Of a stretch of DNA of 64,000 nucleotides, positions 23,775-31,573 are shown piece by piece; the first letter of the stretch is position 1, and each line of letters starts with the position of its first letter. The DNA is taken from the NCBI RefSeq assembly GCF_019799945.1, contig NZ_JABGCH010000017.1, forward strand, positions 1-64,000, read 5' to 3'. The stretch comes from Modestobacter marinus. Its GTDB lineage: Bacteria > Actinomycetota > Actinomycetes > Mycobacteriales > Geodermatophilaceae. Under the pieces are notes generated by a model, which worked only from the letters and a program-made list of their open reading frames with translations, was not told where the DNA came from and ran no database searches. A program made the position numbers and the translations under genes.

Positions 23775-23829
23775 GGAGGGACCCCGCCGCCCCCCGCGGA
23801 GAGGCCTTCCGCCCGTCTGCCGGCGCCCC

Positions 23830-23835
23830 TAGCGT
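23830..23835 (+). promoter_or_regulatory. -10 hexamer TAGCGT upstream of the VOC gene
   Basis: TAGCGT lies about 40 bases before the ATG at 23876, and a GGGAGG ribosome-binding site lies between. This gene would have a leader with a Shine-Dalgarno, unlike the leaderless genes in this window that use the same hexamer type. Confidence 0.45.
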
Positions 23836-23875
23836 GTGCCGCGCTGATCTCCGTCTGAGCCAGGGAGGTACCGAC

Positions 23876-24262
23876 ATGAGCGGCCGCGTCGTGCACTTCG
23901 AGATCCCCTTCGACGACGGGGACCGGGCCCGCCGGTTCTACGGCGAGGCCTTCGGCTGGCAGCTGCAGAGCATCCCGACGATGGGCTACACGCTGGTGAC
24001 CACCGGGCCCAGCAGCGACCGCGGACCGACCGAGCCGGGGTTCGTCAACGGCGGGATGATGGCCCGCTCGGTCAGCCCGTCGCCGGCGCCGATCCTCGTC
24101 GTCGACGTCGACAGCATCGAGAAGGCGCTGGAGCGGATCGGCGAGCTGGGTGGCACCACCATCCTGGAGAAGCAGGTGGTGGGCGAGATGGGCTTCTCCG
24201 CCTACGTCCGCGACCCCGAGGGCAACGTGATCGGCCTGTGGGAGACCGCCGCCGGGTCATGA
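23876..24262 (+). CDS. VOC-superfamily protein (glyoxalase/bleomycin-resistance fold)
   Basis: Single VOC domain of 128 residues with paired beta-alpha-beta-beta-beta modules. The opening VVHFEIPFDDGDRARRFYGEAF and closing YVRDPEGNVIGLWE are typical of the family, with the His and Glu as possible metal ligands. It belongs to the broad group of uncharacterised VOC proteins whose substrate cannot be predicted. GGGAGG lies nine bases before the ATG. It converges on the CutA gene with ten bases between the stop codons. Confidence 0.85.
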   Translation: MSGRVVHFEIPFDDGDRARRFYGEAFGWQLQSIPTMGYTLVTTGPSSDRGPTEPGFVNGGMMARSVSPSPAPILVVDVDSIEKALERIGELGGTTILEKQVVGEMGFSAYVRDPEGNVIGLWETAAGS

Positions 24263-24272
24263 AGGGGCCGGG

Positions 24273-24596
24273 TCAGGGCGAGCGGGTCTCGGCCAGGACC
24301 CAGGCCAGGTAGTCCGGGTGGCCGCCGGTCAGCGGGAGCGCGATCACGCACGGCACCTCGTCGGGGTGGTCGGCCCGCGCCCGCTCGACGATCGCCGGCA
24401 CCAGCGACGCCCGGGTGTGCAGGCCGACCCGGGCCTGCGGGTCGTCGTGCACGGCGCCGTCCCACCGGTAGAACGCCCGCACGCCCGGCTGCACGTGCCC
24501 GCAGGCGGCCAGCCGGTCCTCGACCAGCGCCCGCGTCCAGCGGGCCAGCCAGTCGGCGTCCTCCGCGGTGACGACCACCTCGACCAGTTCCTCCAC
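24273..24596 (-). CDS. cutA: CutA1-type divalent-ion tolerance protein
   Basis: Ferredoxin-like trimeric protein of 107 residues, the usual CutA size. It shows VEVVVTAEDADWLARWTRAL at the start, AACGHVQPGVRAFYRWDG with the conserved Cys/Tyr/Trp block, and HPDEVPCVIALPLTGGHPDYLAWV at the end. The family is linked to copper tolerance, but its biochemical role is unsettled. GTG 24596 follows a GAGGGGG ribosome-binding site. It is divergent from the thioesterase gene, with 37 bases between the starts. Confidence 0.9.
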   Translation of the reverse strand: MEELVEVVVTAEDADWLARWTRALVEDRLAACGHVQPGVRAFYRWDGAVHDDPQARVGLHTRASLVPAIVERARADHPDEVPCVIALPLTGGHPDYLAWVLAETRSP

Positions 24597-24620
24597 CGGG
24601 ACCCCCTCTCGTCCGGTCGC

Positions 24621-24626
24621 TAGTTT
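24621..24626 (+). promoter_or_regulatory. Leaderless -10 hexamer TAGTTT of the thioesterase gene
   Basis: TAGTTT is followed by seven bases and then ATG 24634, the leaderless spacing seen repeatedly in this window. No Shine-Dalgarno sequence fits between them. Confidence 0.6.
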
Positions 24627-24633
24627 GGCGGGC

Positions 24634-25062
24634 ATGGCCGCCACCGGGTTCCACACCGCCGACCAGCTCAACGACCTGCTGCCCGGCACCCTGCCGGGCC
24701 TGCTGGGCATCGTGATCGACGACCACGAGCCCGGACGGCTGACCGCCCACCTGGGGGTCCGGCCGGACCTGCTGGCGCCCAACGGCTACCTGCACGCGGC
24801 CACCGTGGTCGCGCTGGCCGACACGGCGTGCGGGCTCGCCACCCGCGCGCTGCTGCCCGACGGGTCGGCCGGCTTCACCACGATCGAGCTGAAGAGCAAC
24901 TTCCTGGGCACCGCGCGGGAGGGGCGGATCGGCGTGGTCGCCACCAACGCGCACGCCGGGCGCACGACGCAGGTCTGGGACGCCGTCGTCACCAACGAGG
25001 ACACCGGCAAGTCGATGGCGCTGTTCCGCTGCACGCAGTCGGTGCTCTGGCCGCGCAGCTGA
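24634..25062 (+). CDS. PaaI-type hot-dog thioesterase
   Basis: Acyl-CoA thioesterase of 142 residues with one hot-dog domain. The signature is NGYLHAATVVALADTACGLA, with the conserved Asn and the acidic residue on the helix, then SAGFTTIELKSNFLGTAREG. Members hydrolyse aryl- or short acyl-CoA esters. The acyl-CoA ligase gene follows on the same strand after 86 bases, so the two may act on the same acids in opposite directions. The ATG is set by the leaderless hexamer. Confidence 0.85.
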   Translation: MAATGFHTADQLNDLLPGTLPGLLGIVIDDHEPGRLTAHLGVRPDLLAPNGYLHAATVVALADTACGLATRALLPDGSAGFTTIELKSNFLGTAREGRIGVVATNAHAGRTTQVWDAVVTNEDTGKSMALFRCTQSVLWPRS

Positions 25063-25067
25063 GGTCC

Positions 25068-25111
25068 TACCCGCGGGTAACACACGTGTGTCGTGCGCCA
25101 CACCGGGTGTG
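25068..25111. promoter_or_regulatory. Three consecutive palindromes upstream of the acyl-CoA ligase gene
   Basis: Within 44 bases lie TACCCGCGGGTA (25068-25079), ACACACGTGTGT (25080-25091) and CACACCGGGTGTG (25099-25111). Each is a perfect inverted repeat, and the first two abut. They fill most of the 86-base gap between the thioesterase stop and the ligase start, so they are strong candidates for binding sites of one or more dimeric regulators. No regulator gene is adjacent. Confidence 0.6.
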
Positions 25112-25148
25112 AGACTGCGGGCACCACCCCCGAGTCGAGGAGGACCCC

Positions 25149-26750
25149 GTGGCGTTGGCCAGCCGCTACCCGGATGTCGAGATCCCCGCACTGTCCGTGC
25201 CGCAGTACGTGCTGGCCGGCGCGGCCGAGCGCACGGACTCCCCGGCGCTGGTCGACGGGCTCTCCGGGGAGACGATCAGGTTCGGGCAGCTGGCCTCCCA
25301 CGTCGGGCGGGTCGCGGCGGCGCTGCACGCGCGGGGCCTGCGCAAGGGTGACGTCGTCGCCGTCTTCAGCCCGAACACCATCTGGTACCCCGTCGTCTTC
25401 CACGGCATCGCCGCCGCCGGGTGCGTGGTCAGCCCGATCAACTCGCTCTACACGCCCGACGAGATCGCCTTCCAGCTGAAGGACTCAGGTGCCAAGGCGC
25501 TGATCACCATCTCGCTGTTCCTGGACCGGGCGCAGGCCGCGGTCGCGCAGCAGCCGGTCGACGAGGTGATCGTGCTGGACGGCGCCGAGGGGCACGCCTC
25601 GCTGCGGGACCTGCTGACCAGCGACGCCCCGCCTGTCGACGTCGACATCGACCCGGCCACCGACCTGGTCACGCTGCCCTACTCCAGCGGCACCACGGGG
25701 CTGCCCAAGGGCGTCATGCTCACCCACCGGAACCTGGTGGCCAACGTGGCGCAGTGCCGGCCGCTGTTCGAGCTGCACGAGGACGACGAGCGCGTCATCG
25801 CCGTCCTCCCGTTCTTCCACATCTACGGGCTGACCGTGCTGATGAACCAGGGCCTCGCCTGGGGCTGCGCGGTGGTGACCCTGCCGCGGTTCGACCTCGA
25901 GCAGTTCCTGCGCACCATCCAGGACCAGCGGGTCACCCGGGCCTACGTGGCCCCGCCGATCCTGGTCGCGCTCACCAAGCACCCGCTGGTGGACCAGTTC
26001 GACCTGTCCTCGCTGCGCACCATCACCTCCGGCGCCGCGCCGCTGGACGAGTCGCTGGCCCAGGCCGTGGAGACCCGGCTGCGCCGCGGCGCCCCGGACG
26101 GCGTCGTCGTCGCGCAGGGCTACGGGATGACCGAGCTCTCCCCCGTCTCGCACAGCACCCCGGAGGCCGGCCACGAGCCGCCCGGCGCCACCGGCCCCAC
26201 GCCCAAGGGGACGGTCGGCTACGCGCTGCCCAACACCGAGTGCCGGCTCGTCGACCCGGCCACCGGCGAGGACGCCGCCCCCGGGGAGCGCGGCGAGCTG
26301 TGGGTCCGCGGGCCGCAGGTGATGACCGGCTACCTGAACAACCCGCAGGCCACCGCCGACACGCTGGACCCCGAGGGCTGGCTGCACACCGGCGACCTCG
26401 CGGTGGTCGACGACGAGGGCCGGTACACCATCGTCGACCGGCTCAAGGAGCTGATCAAGTACAAGGGCTACCAGGTGGCCCCGGCCGAGCTGGAGGCCGT
26501 GCTGCTCGGCCACCCGGAGATCGTCGACGCCGCGGTGATCGGCGTGCTGGACAGGGAGAGCGGGGACGAGCTGCCCAAGGCGTTCGTCGTGCGCTCCCCC
26601 GGCTCGGCACTCACCGGGGACGACGTGACCGCCTTCGTCGCCGAGCGGGTCGCCCCGCACAAGAAGGTCCGGCTGGTCGAGTTCATCGAGGCCGTGCCCA
26701 AGTCCGCGGCCGGCAAGATCCTCCGCAAGGACCTCAGGTCCCGCGCCTGA
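25149..26750 (+). CDS. 4-coumarate-CoA-ligase-like acyl-CoA synthetase
   Basis: ATP-dependent adenylating enzyme of 533 residues that forms an acyl- or aryl-CoA through an acyl-AMP. Motifs: P-loop YSSGTTGLPKGVMLTH (about 177-192), FFHIYGL, GYGMTELSPV (A5), LHTGDLAVVD and DRLKELIKYKGYQVAP, and the C-terminal catalytic Lys in PKSAAGKILRKDL. The FFHIYG block and overall similarity favour the 4-coumarate/medium-chain group, but the acid is not predictable. GTG 25149 has GAGGAGGACC upstream. Triple palindromes precede it. Confidence 0.9.
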   Translation: MALASRYPDVEIPALSVPQYVLAGAAERTDSPALVDGLSGETIRFGQLASHVGRVAAALHARGLRKGDVVAVFSPNTIWYPVVFHGIAAAGCVVSPINSLYTPDEIAFQLKDSGAKALITISLFLDRAQAAVAQQPVDEVIVLDGAEGHASLRDLLTSDAPPVDVDIDPATDLVTLPYSSGTTGLPKGVMLTHRNLVANVAQCRPLFELHEDDERVIAVLPFFHIYGLTVLMNQGLAWGCAVVTLPRFDLEQFLRTIQDQRVTRAYVAPPILVALTKHPLVDQFDLSSLRTITSGAAPLDESLAQAVETRLRRGAPDGVVVAQGYGMTELSPVSHSTPEAGHEPPGATGPTPKGTVGYALPNTECRLVDPATGEDAAPGERGELWVRGPQVMTGYLNNPQATADTLDPEGWLHTGDLAVVDDEGRYTIVDRLKELIKYKGYQVAPAELEAVLLGHPEIVDAAVIGVLDRESGDELPKAFVVRSPGSALTGDDVTAFVAERVAPHKKVRLVEFIEAVPKSAAGKILRKDLRSRA

Positions 26751-26800
26751 GCGCGCTCCCTCGGGGACAGTGCGCCCGAGCGCTCGTCCCGGCCCCGGCA

Positions 26801-26806
26801 TAGCGT
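26801..26806 (+). promoter_or_regulatory. Leaderless -10 hexamer TAGCGT of the quinone oxidoreductase gene
   Basis: TAGCGT followed by CGGGGC and ATG 26813 gives a six-base spacing, so the transcript should begin at or next to the start codon. Confidence 0.6.
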
Positions 26807-26812
26807 CGGGGC

Positions 26813-27802
26813 ATGCGCGCGGTGACGTTCTCCGAGCCCGGCGGTCCCGAGGTGCTCGAGTGGGGCGAGGTGCCCGATCCGGTCTGCGGCCCGGGCGAGG
26901 TGCTGGTCGACGTGGCCGCCACCGCGGTGAACCGAGCGGACCTCGTGCAGCGGCAGGGCTTCTACCCGCCGCCACCGGGTGCCAGCGAGGTCCTCGGCCT
27001 GGAGTGCAGCGGGGTGGTCAGCGAGGTGGGCGCGGAGGTCACCGGCTGGGCCGTCGGTGACGAGGTGTGCGCGCTGCTGGCCGGCGGCGGGTACGCCGAG
27101 CGGGTCGCCGTCCCGGCCGGGCAGCTGCTCCCCCGGCCGGCGGGGGTGGAGCTGGCCACCGCGGCGGCGCTGCCGGAGGTCACCTGCACCGTCTGGGCCA
27201 ACGTCTTCATGCTCGCCGGCCTGCGCCACGGCGACGTCTTCCTGGTCCACGGCGGCTCCGGCGGCATCGGCACCATGGCGATCCAGCTGGCGGTGCGGGC
27301 CGGCGCGCGCGTGGCCACCACCGCGGGCAGCGCGGAGAAGCTGGCCCTCTGCCGGGAGCTCGGCGCGGAGGTCCTGGTCGACTACCGGGAGGAGGACTTC
27401 GTCGAGCGGGTCCGGGCGGCCACCGATGGGCACGGGGCGGACGTCGTCCTGGACAACATGGGCGCCAAGTACCTGGCCCGCAACGTCGACGTGCTCGCCG
27501 ACGGCGGCCGGCTGGTGGTCATCGGCATGCAGGGCGGCCGGAAGGCGGAGCTGGACCTCGGCAAGCTGCTGGCCAAGCGCGGCAGCGTGCACGCCACGGC
27601 GCTGCGGTCGCGGCCGGCCACCGGCCGCGGCGGCAAGGCCGAGATCGTCGCCGCGGTGCAGCACGAGGTGTGGCCGGACGTCGAGCGCGGGGTGGTCCGC
27701 CCGGTGGTCGACCGGCGGCTGCCGATGTCGCGGGCCGCCGAGGCGCACGCGCTGCTGGAGTCCAGCGGCCACGTCGGGAAGGTCCTCCTGCTCCCCGACT
27801 GA
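26813..27802 (+). CDS. NAD(P)H:quinone oxidoreductase, zinc-free MDR family (PIG3/QOR type)
   Basis: Zinc-independent medium-chain reductase of 329 residues. The N-terminal GroES-like domain has AVNRADLVQRQGFYPPP; the zinc-binding residues of alcohol dehydrogenases are absent. The nucleotide site is VHGGSGGIGTMAIQLA (about 144-159). Members reduce quinones or enones using NADPH. The neighbouring genes (cysteine-desulfurase-like, then Bpa) match from memory the order Rv3777, Rv3778c, Rv3780 in M. tuberculosis. The start is fixed by the leaderless hexamer. Confidence 0.9.
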   Translation: MRAVTFSEPGGPEVLEWGEVPDPVCGPGEVLVDVAATAVNRADLVQRQGFYPPPPGASEVLGLECSGVVSEVGAEVTGWAVGDEVCALLAGGGYAERVAVPAGQLLPRPAGVELATAAALPEVTCTVWANVFMLAGLRHGDVFLVHGGSGGIGTMAIQLAVRAGARVATTAGSAEKLALCRELGAEVLVDYREEDFVERVRAATDGHGADVVLDNMGAKYLARNVDVLADGGRLVVIGMQGGRKAELDLGKLLAKRGSVHATALRSRPATGRGGKAEIVAAVQHEVWPDVERGVVRPVVDRRLPMSRAAEAHALLESSGHVGKVLLLPD

Positions 27803-27859
27803 AGGACCACCCTTTCCCCACACCCCGCAGGCGCGGCGCGGGCCCCTGAAGGGCGGCCT
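27803..27859. terminator. Bidirectional terminator between oxidoreductase and cysteine-desulfurase-like genes
   Basis: AGGACCACCCTT (27803-27814) pairs imperfectly with AAGGGCGGCCT (27849-27859), enclosing a GC-rich inner fold. It directly follows the plus-strand stop and reaches the minus-strand stop. The layout resembles the HU terminator. Confidence 0.55.
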
Positions 27860-29076
27860 CAGCGGAGGCCGGACACCGCCTCCAGCAGGCGCTCGACCTC
27901 CTCGGCCGTGTTGTAGTGCATCAGCCCGAGCCGGACCGCCCCGCCGGTCTCGTTCACCCCGATGGCGTCGAAGAGCTCGCGGGCGTAGTAGTCGCCGTCC
28001 CAGGCGCACACCCCGCGGCGGGCCAGCTCCGCGGCGACCTGGCGCGGCCGCATCCGGGCTACGGTGAACGACAGCGTGGGGGTGGTCTGCGGTGGCTCGC
28101 CGAGCACCTGCACGTGGGTCATCGCCCGCATCCCGCGGTCCAGGCGGGTGAACAGCTCCTCCTCGTACCGGGCCACCGCCGTCATCGAGGCGGCCAGGCG
28201 CTCCCGGCGGCTGCCGGTGGCAGCGGTGCTCAGCGCCGCCAGGTGGTCCACCGATGCCGCCACCCCGGCGTACAGCTCGTACGGCGGGGTGCCGATCTCG
28301 AACCGGTCGGGCACCCGGTCCGGGGCCGGCAGCAGCTTGTCCGGCCACAGCTCGGCCAGCAGGTCCGCGGAGGCCACCACCGCGCCCACGTGCGGGCCGC
28401 CCCACTTGTACGCCGACAGCGCCAGGAAGTCCGCGCCGAGCGCGCGCACGTCCAGCAGGACGTGCGGCGCCGCGTGCGCGCCGTCGACGTAGACGACGGC
28501 ACCGGCCTCGTGCGCCCGCGCGGCGATCGCCGCGACGTCGGGCCGGGTGCCGATCGCGCTGCTGGCCGCGGTGACCGCGACCAGCCGGGTCCGGCGGGTG
28601 AACAGGTCGTCGTACTGCCAGGCGGGGAGCTCGCCGGTCTCGATGTCGACCTCCGCCCAGCGGACCACGAGCCCGAACTCCTCGGCGACCTGCAGCCAGG
28701 GCCGGATGTTCGCGTCGTGGTCCAGGCGGCTGACCACCAGCTCGTCCCCGGCCCGCCAGTGCTTGGCGAGGGCGCGGGCCAGCAGGTAGGTGAGCGTCGT
28801 CAGGTTGGGCCCGAGGACGACGCCCGACGGGTGCGCGCCGGTCAGGTCGGCGATCGCCGAGCGCGCCCCCGACACCAGCGCCTCCGCGCGGGCCGAGGAC
28901 GGGAAGACCCCGCCGCGGTTGGCGATCGGCACCCGCATCGCCTGGGACACCGCACGCAGCACGCTCTCCGGCACGAGCGCCCCGCCCGGACCGTCGGCGT
29001 GCACGAAACCGTCCGACAGCCCCGGGAAGAGGCCCCGGACGCGGGCCACGTCCAGCCGGCCCGCCCCCGATGACAT
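27859..29076 (-). CDS. Cysteine-desulfurase-like PLP enzyme (TIGR01976 type)
   Basis: Fold-type I PLP enzyme of 405 residues. The lysine that binds PLP lies in ALSAYKWGGPHVG; VYVDGAHAAPH carries the Asp that contacts the pyridine nitrogen and the following His. It belongs to the cysteine-desulfurase-like aminotransferase group (as Rv3778c), not to IscS/SufS: I see no clear catalytic-Cys loop, so sulfur transfer is doubtful. A TAGGCT hexamer seven bases before the ATG indicates leaderless expression. It is divergent from Bpa by 94 bases. Confidence 0.82.
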   Translation of the reverse strand: MSSGAGRLDVARVRGLFPGLSDGFVHADGPGGALVPESVLRAVSQAMRVPIANRGGVFPSSARAEALVSGARSAIADLTGAHPSGVVLGPNLTTLTYLLARALAKHWRAGDELVVSRLDHDANIRPWLQVAEEFGLVVRWAEVDIETGELPAWQYDDLFTRRTRLVAVTAASSAIGTRPDVAAIAARAHEAGAVVYVDGAHAAPHVLLDVRALGADFLALSAYKWGGPHVGAVVASADLLAELWPDKLLPAPDRVPDRFEIGTPPYELYAGVAASVDHLAALSTAATGSRRERLAASMTAVARYEEELFTRLDRGMRAMTHVQVLGEPPQTTPTLSFTVARMRPRQVAAELARRGVCAWDGDYYARELFDAIGVNETGGAVRLGLMHYNTAEEVERLLEAVSGLR

Positions 29077-29083
29077 GCCGGGG

Positions 29084-29089
29084 AGCCTA
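29084..29089 (-). promoter_or_regulatory. Leaderless -10 hexamer TAGGCT of the cysteine-desulfurase-like gene
   Basis: On the minus strand TAGGCT is followed by CCCCGGC and ATG 29076, a seven-base spacing identical to that of several other genes here. Confidence 0.6.
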
Positions 29090-29170
29090 TTCGGCCTGCT
29101 GCAGGCCTGGTCGGGCCGTGCCCCCAGCCGCCTCGGCACCCCGGCCGCGGCTCGGGGCAGGATGGGGGGC

Positions 29171-29719
29171 ATGACAGCACCAGGCACCGGAGAGCCGCGC
29201 CCGCACCAGGTCCTCGTGGTCGGGCCCGACGGGCAGCCGGTCGCAGCCATGCCCGCGCCCGACGCCGGCGACCACGGGGACGGCGGCGGCGCCGGCGTGG
29301 GCGACCTCGTCGAGCAGCCCGCCAAGGTGATGCGGATCGGCACGATGATCAAGCAGCTGCTGGAGGAGGTGCGCGCGGCGCCGCTGGACGACGCCAGCCG
29401 CAACCGGCTGCGCGACATCCACGCCGCGTCGATCCGGGAGCTCGAGGAGGGCCTCGCCCCGGAGCTGCGCGAGGAGCTGGAGCGGATCACCCTGCCCTTC
29501 ACCGAGGGCGAGACCCCGTCCGACGCGGAGCTGCGGATCGCCCAGGCCCAGCTCGTCGGCTGGCTGGAGGGCGTCTTCCACGGGATCCAGACGGCGCTGT
29601 TCGCCCAGCAGATGGCGGCCCGCGCGCAACTGGAGGAGATGCGCCGCCGCGCGCTGCCCGCCGGGCACACCGACCACCAGGCCCCGGAGCCCCGGCACGC
29701 CGGGGGCCAGTACCTGTAG
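29171..29719 (+). CDS. bpa: Bacterial proteasome activator Bpa
   Basis: ATP-independent ring activator that opens the actinobacterial 20S proteasome. The protein has 182 residues with a disordered Gly/Asp-rich N-terminus, then the helical core including KVMRIGTMIKQLLEEVRAAP and AELRIAQAQLVGWLEGVFHG. It ends in GQYL, the C-terminal docking motif that inserts into the proteasome alpha-ring pockets. All of this matches the mycobacterial Bpa (Rv3780). It implies that the organism has a 20S proteasome, which is not encoded in this window. Confidence 0.95.
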   Translation: MTAPGTGEPRPHQVLVVGPDGQPVAAMPAPDAGDHGDGGGAGVGDLVEQPAKVMRIGTMIKQLLEEVRAAPLDDASRNRLRDIHAASIRELEEGLAPELREELERITLPFTEGETPSDAELRIAQAQLVGWLEGVFHGIQTALFAQQMAARAQLEEMRRRALPAGHTDHQAPEPRHAGGQYL

Positions 29720-29776
29720 CCCGGATGGCCCACCGGCTGGAGCCGTCGCCGGCGACCTCGGCAGGACACTCCGGAC

Positions 29777-29815
29777 GCTCGTGCTCTGAGTGCGAGGGGC
29801 ACTCAGAGCACGAGC
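29777..29815. terminator. 17-bp perfect stem-loop between bpa and a HAD phosphatase gene
   Basis: Arms 29777-29793 and 29799-29815 are perfectly complementary over 17 bases (beginning GCTCGTGCTC) around a five-base loop GAGGG. It sits between converging genes and should terminate transcription from both sides. It is among the strongest hairpins in the window. Confidence 0.85.
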
Positions 29816-29838
29816 ATCGGCGGACGAGGTGGAGGGGG

Positions 29839-30648
29839 TCAGGCCCGCAGCGACGAGAGGAAGGCGGCGACGCCGTCCTCGTCGTTGGTGTCCGTGACGT
29901 CGGTCGCCGCGGCGAGCACCTCCGGGTGGGCGTGCGCCATGGCCACGGCCCGGCCGCCGCCCTCGCGCACCCAGTTGAAGGCGGCGACGTCGTTGGGCAT
30001 GTCGCCGAAGTAGACGACGTCCTCCGGCCCGACACCCCGCACCGCGGCCACCCGGGCCAGCCCGGACGCCTTCGTGACGTCCCGCGCGGAGATCTCCGCG
30101 AGCGCGTCCGAGGACGAGTTGGTGACCGTCGCCCGGTCGCCGACCGCCTCGGCGACCAGCTCGACGAAGGCGTCCCGCGGCAGCTGCTCGTGCCGGGCCA
30201 GCAGCTTGGCCACCGGCTGGACCACCAGCTCCTCCAGCGTGGCGACCGCGACACCGGGGGCGTCCACGTCCCAACGCGGCTGGTAGACCGGCTCGTGCCG
30301 GAACTGGTCGCCGTACTCGACCGCGAACCAGGTGCCCGGCGCGCGGCGGCGCAGCTCCCCGGTGATCGCCCGCAGGTCCGCCGGCTCCAGCGGCCACTCC
30401 GCCAGGACGGCGAACTCGGTGAGGTCCAGCAGCACCGCGCCGTTGCAGCAGACCGCCGTCCCACCGCCGAGCCGTTCGCGCACCCCGTGCATCCAGCGCG
30501 GCGGGCGCCCGGTGGCGAGCACCAGCGGGACGCCGTCGTCCGCCCACCGGCCCAGCTCGGCCAGCGTCGCGTCGCTGATCGTCTCGTCGCTGCGCAGCAG
30601 CGTGCCGTCCAGGTCGCTCACGATGAGCCCGGGCCGCCAGTCAGACAC
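29839..30648 (-). CDS. Cof-type HAD phosphatase
   Basis: HAD-superfamily hydrolase with a C2 cap, 269 residues. Motif I is VSDLDGTLL with the nucleophilic Asp, motif II lies in VLATGRPP, and motifs III/IV in VTKASGLARV and YFGDMPND. Members remove phosphate from sugar phosphates, nucleotides or PLP; the substrate here is not predictable. The GTG start overlaps the end of the preceding HAD gene by eight bases (GTGTCTGA), so the two are co-translated. It is the last gene of the serS operon. Confidence 0.87.
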   Translation of the reverse strand: MSDWRPGLIVSDLDGTLLRSDETISDATLAELGRWADDGVPLVLATGRPPRWMHGVRERLGGGTAVCCNGAVLLDLTEFAVLAEWPLEPADLRAITGELRRRAPGTWFAVEYGDQFRHEPVYQPRWDVDAPGVAVATLEELVVQPVAKLLARHEQLPRDAFVELVAEAVGDRATVTNSSSDALAEISARDVTKASGLARVAAVRGVGPEDVVYFGDMPNDVAAFNWVREGGGRAVAMAHAHPEVLAAATDVTDTNDEDGVAAFLSSLRA

Positions 30649-31573
30649 CGGGCTCCTCCAGGGCGAGCACCGCTTCCACGTACCGGGCGACACCGTCGAC
30701 GTCCGACCCGCTGGTCCGGTCCGACGCCGCGGCGCGGACGGCCGGGTGCGCGTTGGCCATCGCCACCGCACGACCGCCGGCGGCGGTGACCGCGGCGAGC
30801 ATCGGCAGGTCGTTGGGCATGTCGCCGAAGGCCAGGACGTCGCTGAGAGCGACCCCGAAGTGGTCGAGCGCCACGGCGAGACCGGTGGCCTTGGTCACCC
30901 CGGGCGGCAGCACCTCGATGAACCCGAGCCCGGCGTGGGTGAGCTCGGCGACCCGCGGGTCGACCACGCCCCGGGCCCGGGCCAGCAGCTCGTCCTCGTC
31001 CAGCCGGGACGACCGGAGGAAGACCTTGAGCACCGCGCCCACCGGCAGCACCTCGTGCCGGGGCAGCAGGTGAGCCGGCTCGGGGTAGGGCCAGTCGAAG
31101 CCGTGCTGCACGCGCAACGGCGCCATCGCCTCGGCCTGCTCGGCGGCGTCCTCGACCGCGACGATCAGGTCGCCGGCGACCTGCTCGATCGACTCGATCA
31201 CCGACGTGGCGACCTCGCGCGACATGCCGACGGTCCGCAGCACCTCGTCGCGCTCGAGGTCCACCACGTACCCGCCCTGGGCCAAGACGGCGATCCCCTG
31301 GCCGGCGAGGGCACCGCGGACGCTCTCCAGCAGCCGGGGACCTCGCCCGGTGACCCCGACGAACGGGATCCCCGCCGCCCGGCAGGTCGCCATCACCGCG
31401 CGGTTGCGGGGGCTGACCTCCCCGGCGGAGGTGAGGAAGGTGCCGTCCAGGTCGGTGGCCACCAGCCGGGGCCGCCAGCTGCCCAGTCGCGCGCCGAGGT
31501 CGCCGAGGTCGACCAGCTCGTACGCGCCCGACTCCGGCACGAAGGCGGCCCGCACCGGCTGGTCAGCGGTCAT
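30641..31573 (-). CDS. Cof-type HAD phosphatase (second, tandem copy)
   Basis: HAD hydrolase of 310 residues, related to the gene after it. Motif I is [10 protein letters not shown], motif II is in VGVTGRGP, and the last motifs are [11 protein letters not shown] and [12 protein letters not shown]. It has an N-terminal extension of about 35 residues not found in the partner. Its ATG overlaps the serS stop by four bases (ATGA). Two successive HAD phosphatases after seryl-tRNA synthetase suggest gene duplication; the pair may clean up phosphorylated metabolites. Substrates are unknown. Confidence 0.87.
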   Translation of the reverse strand: MTADQPVRAAFVPESGAYELVDLGDLGARLGSWRPRLVATDLDGTFLTSAGEVSPRNRAVMATCRAAGIPFVGVTGRGPRLLESVRGALAGQGIAVLAQGGYVVDLERDEVLRTVGMSREVATSVIESIEQVAGDLIVAVEDAAEQAEAMAPLRVQHGFDWPYPEPAHLLPRHEVLPVGAVLKVFLRSSRLDEDELLARARGVVDPRVAELTHAGLGFIEVLPPGVTKATGLAVALDHFGVALSDVLAFGDMPNDLPMLAAVTAAGGRAVAMANAHPAVRAAASDRTSGSDVDGVARYVEAVLALEEPGV

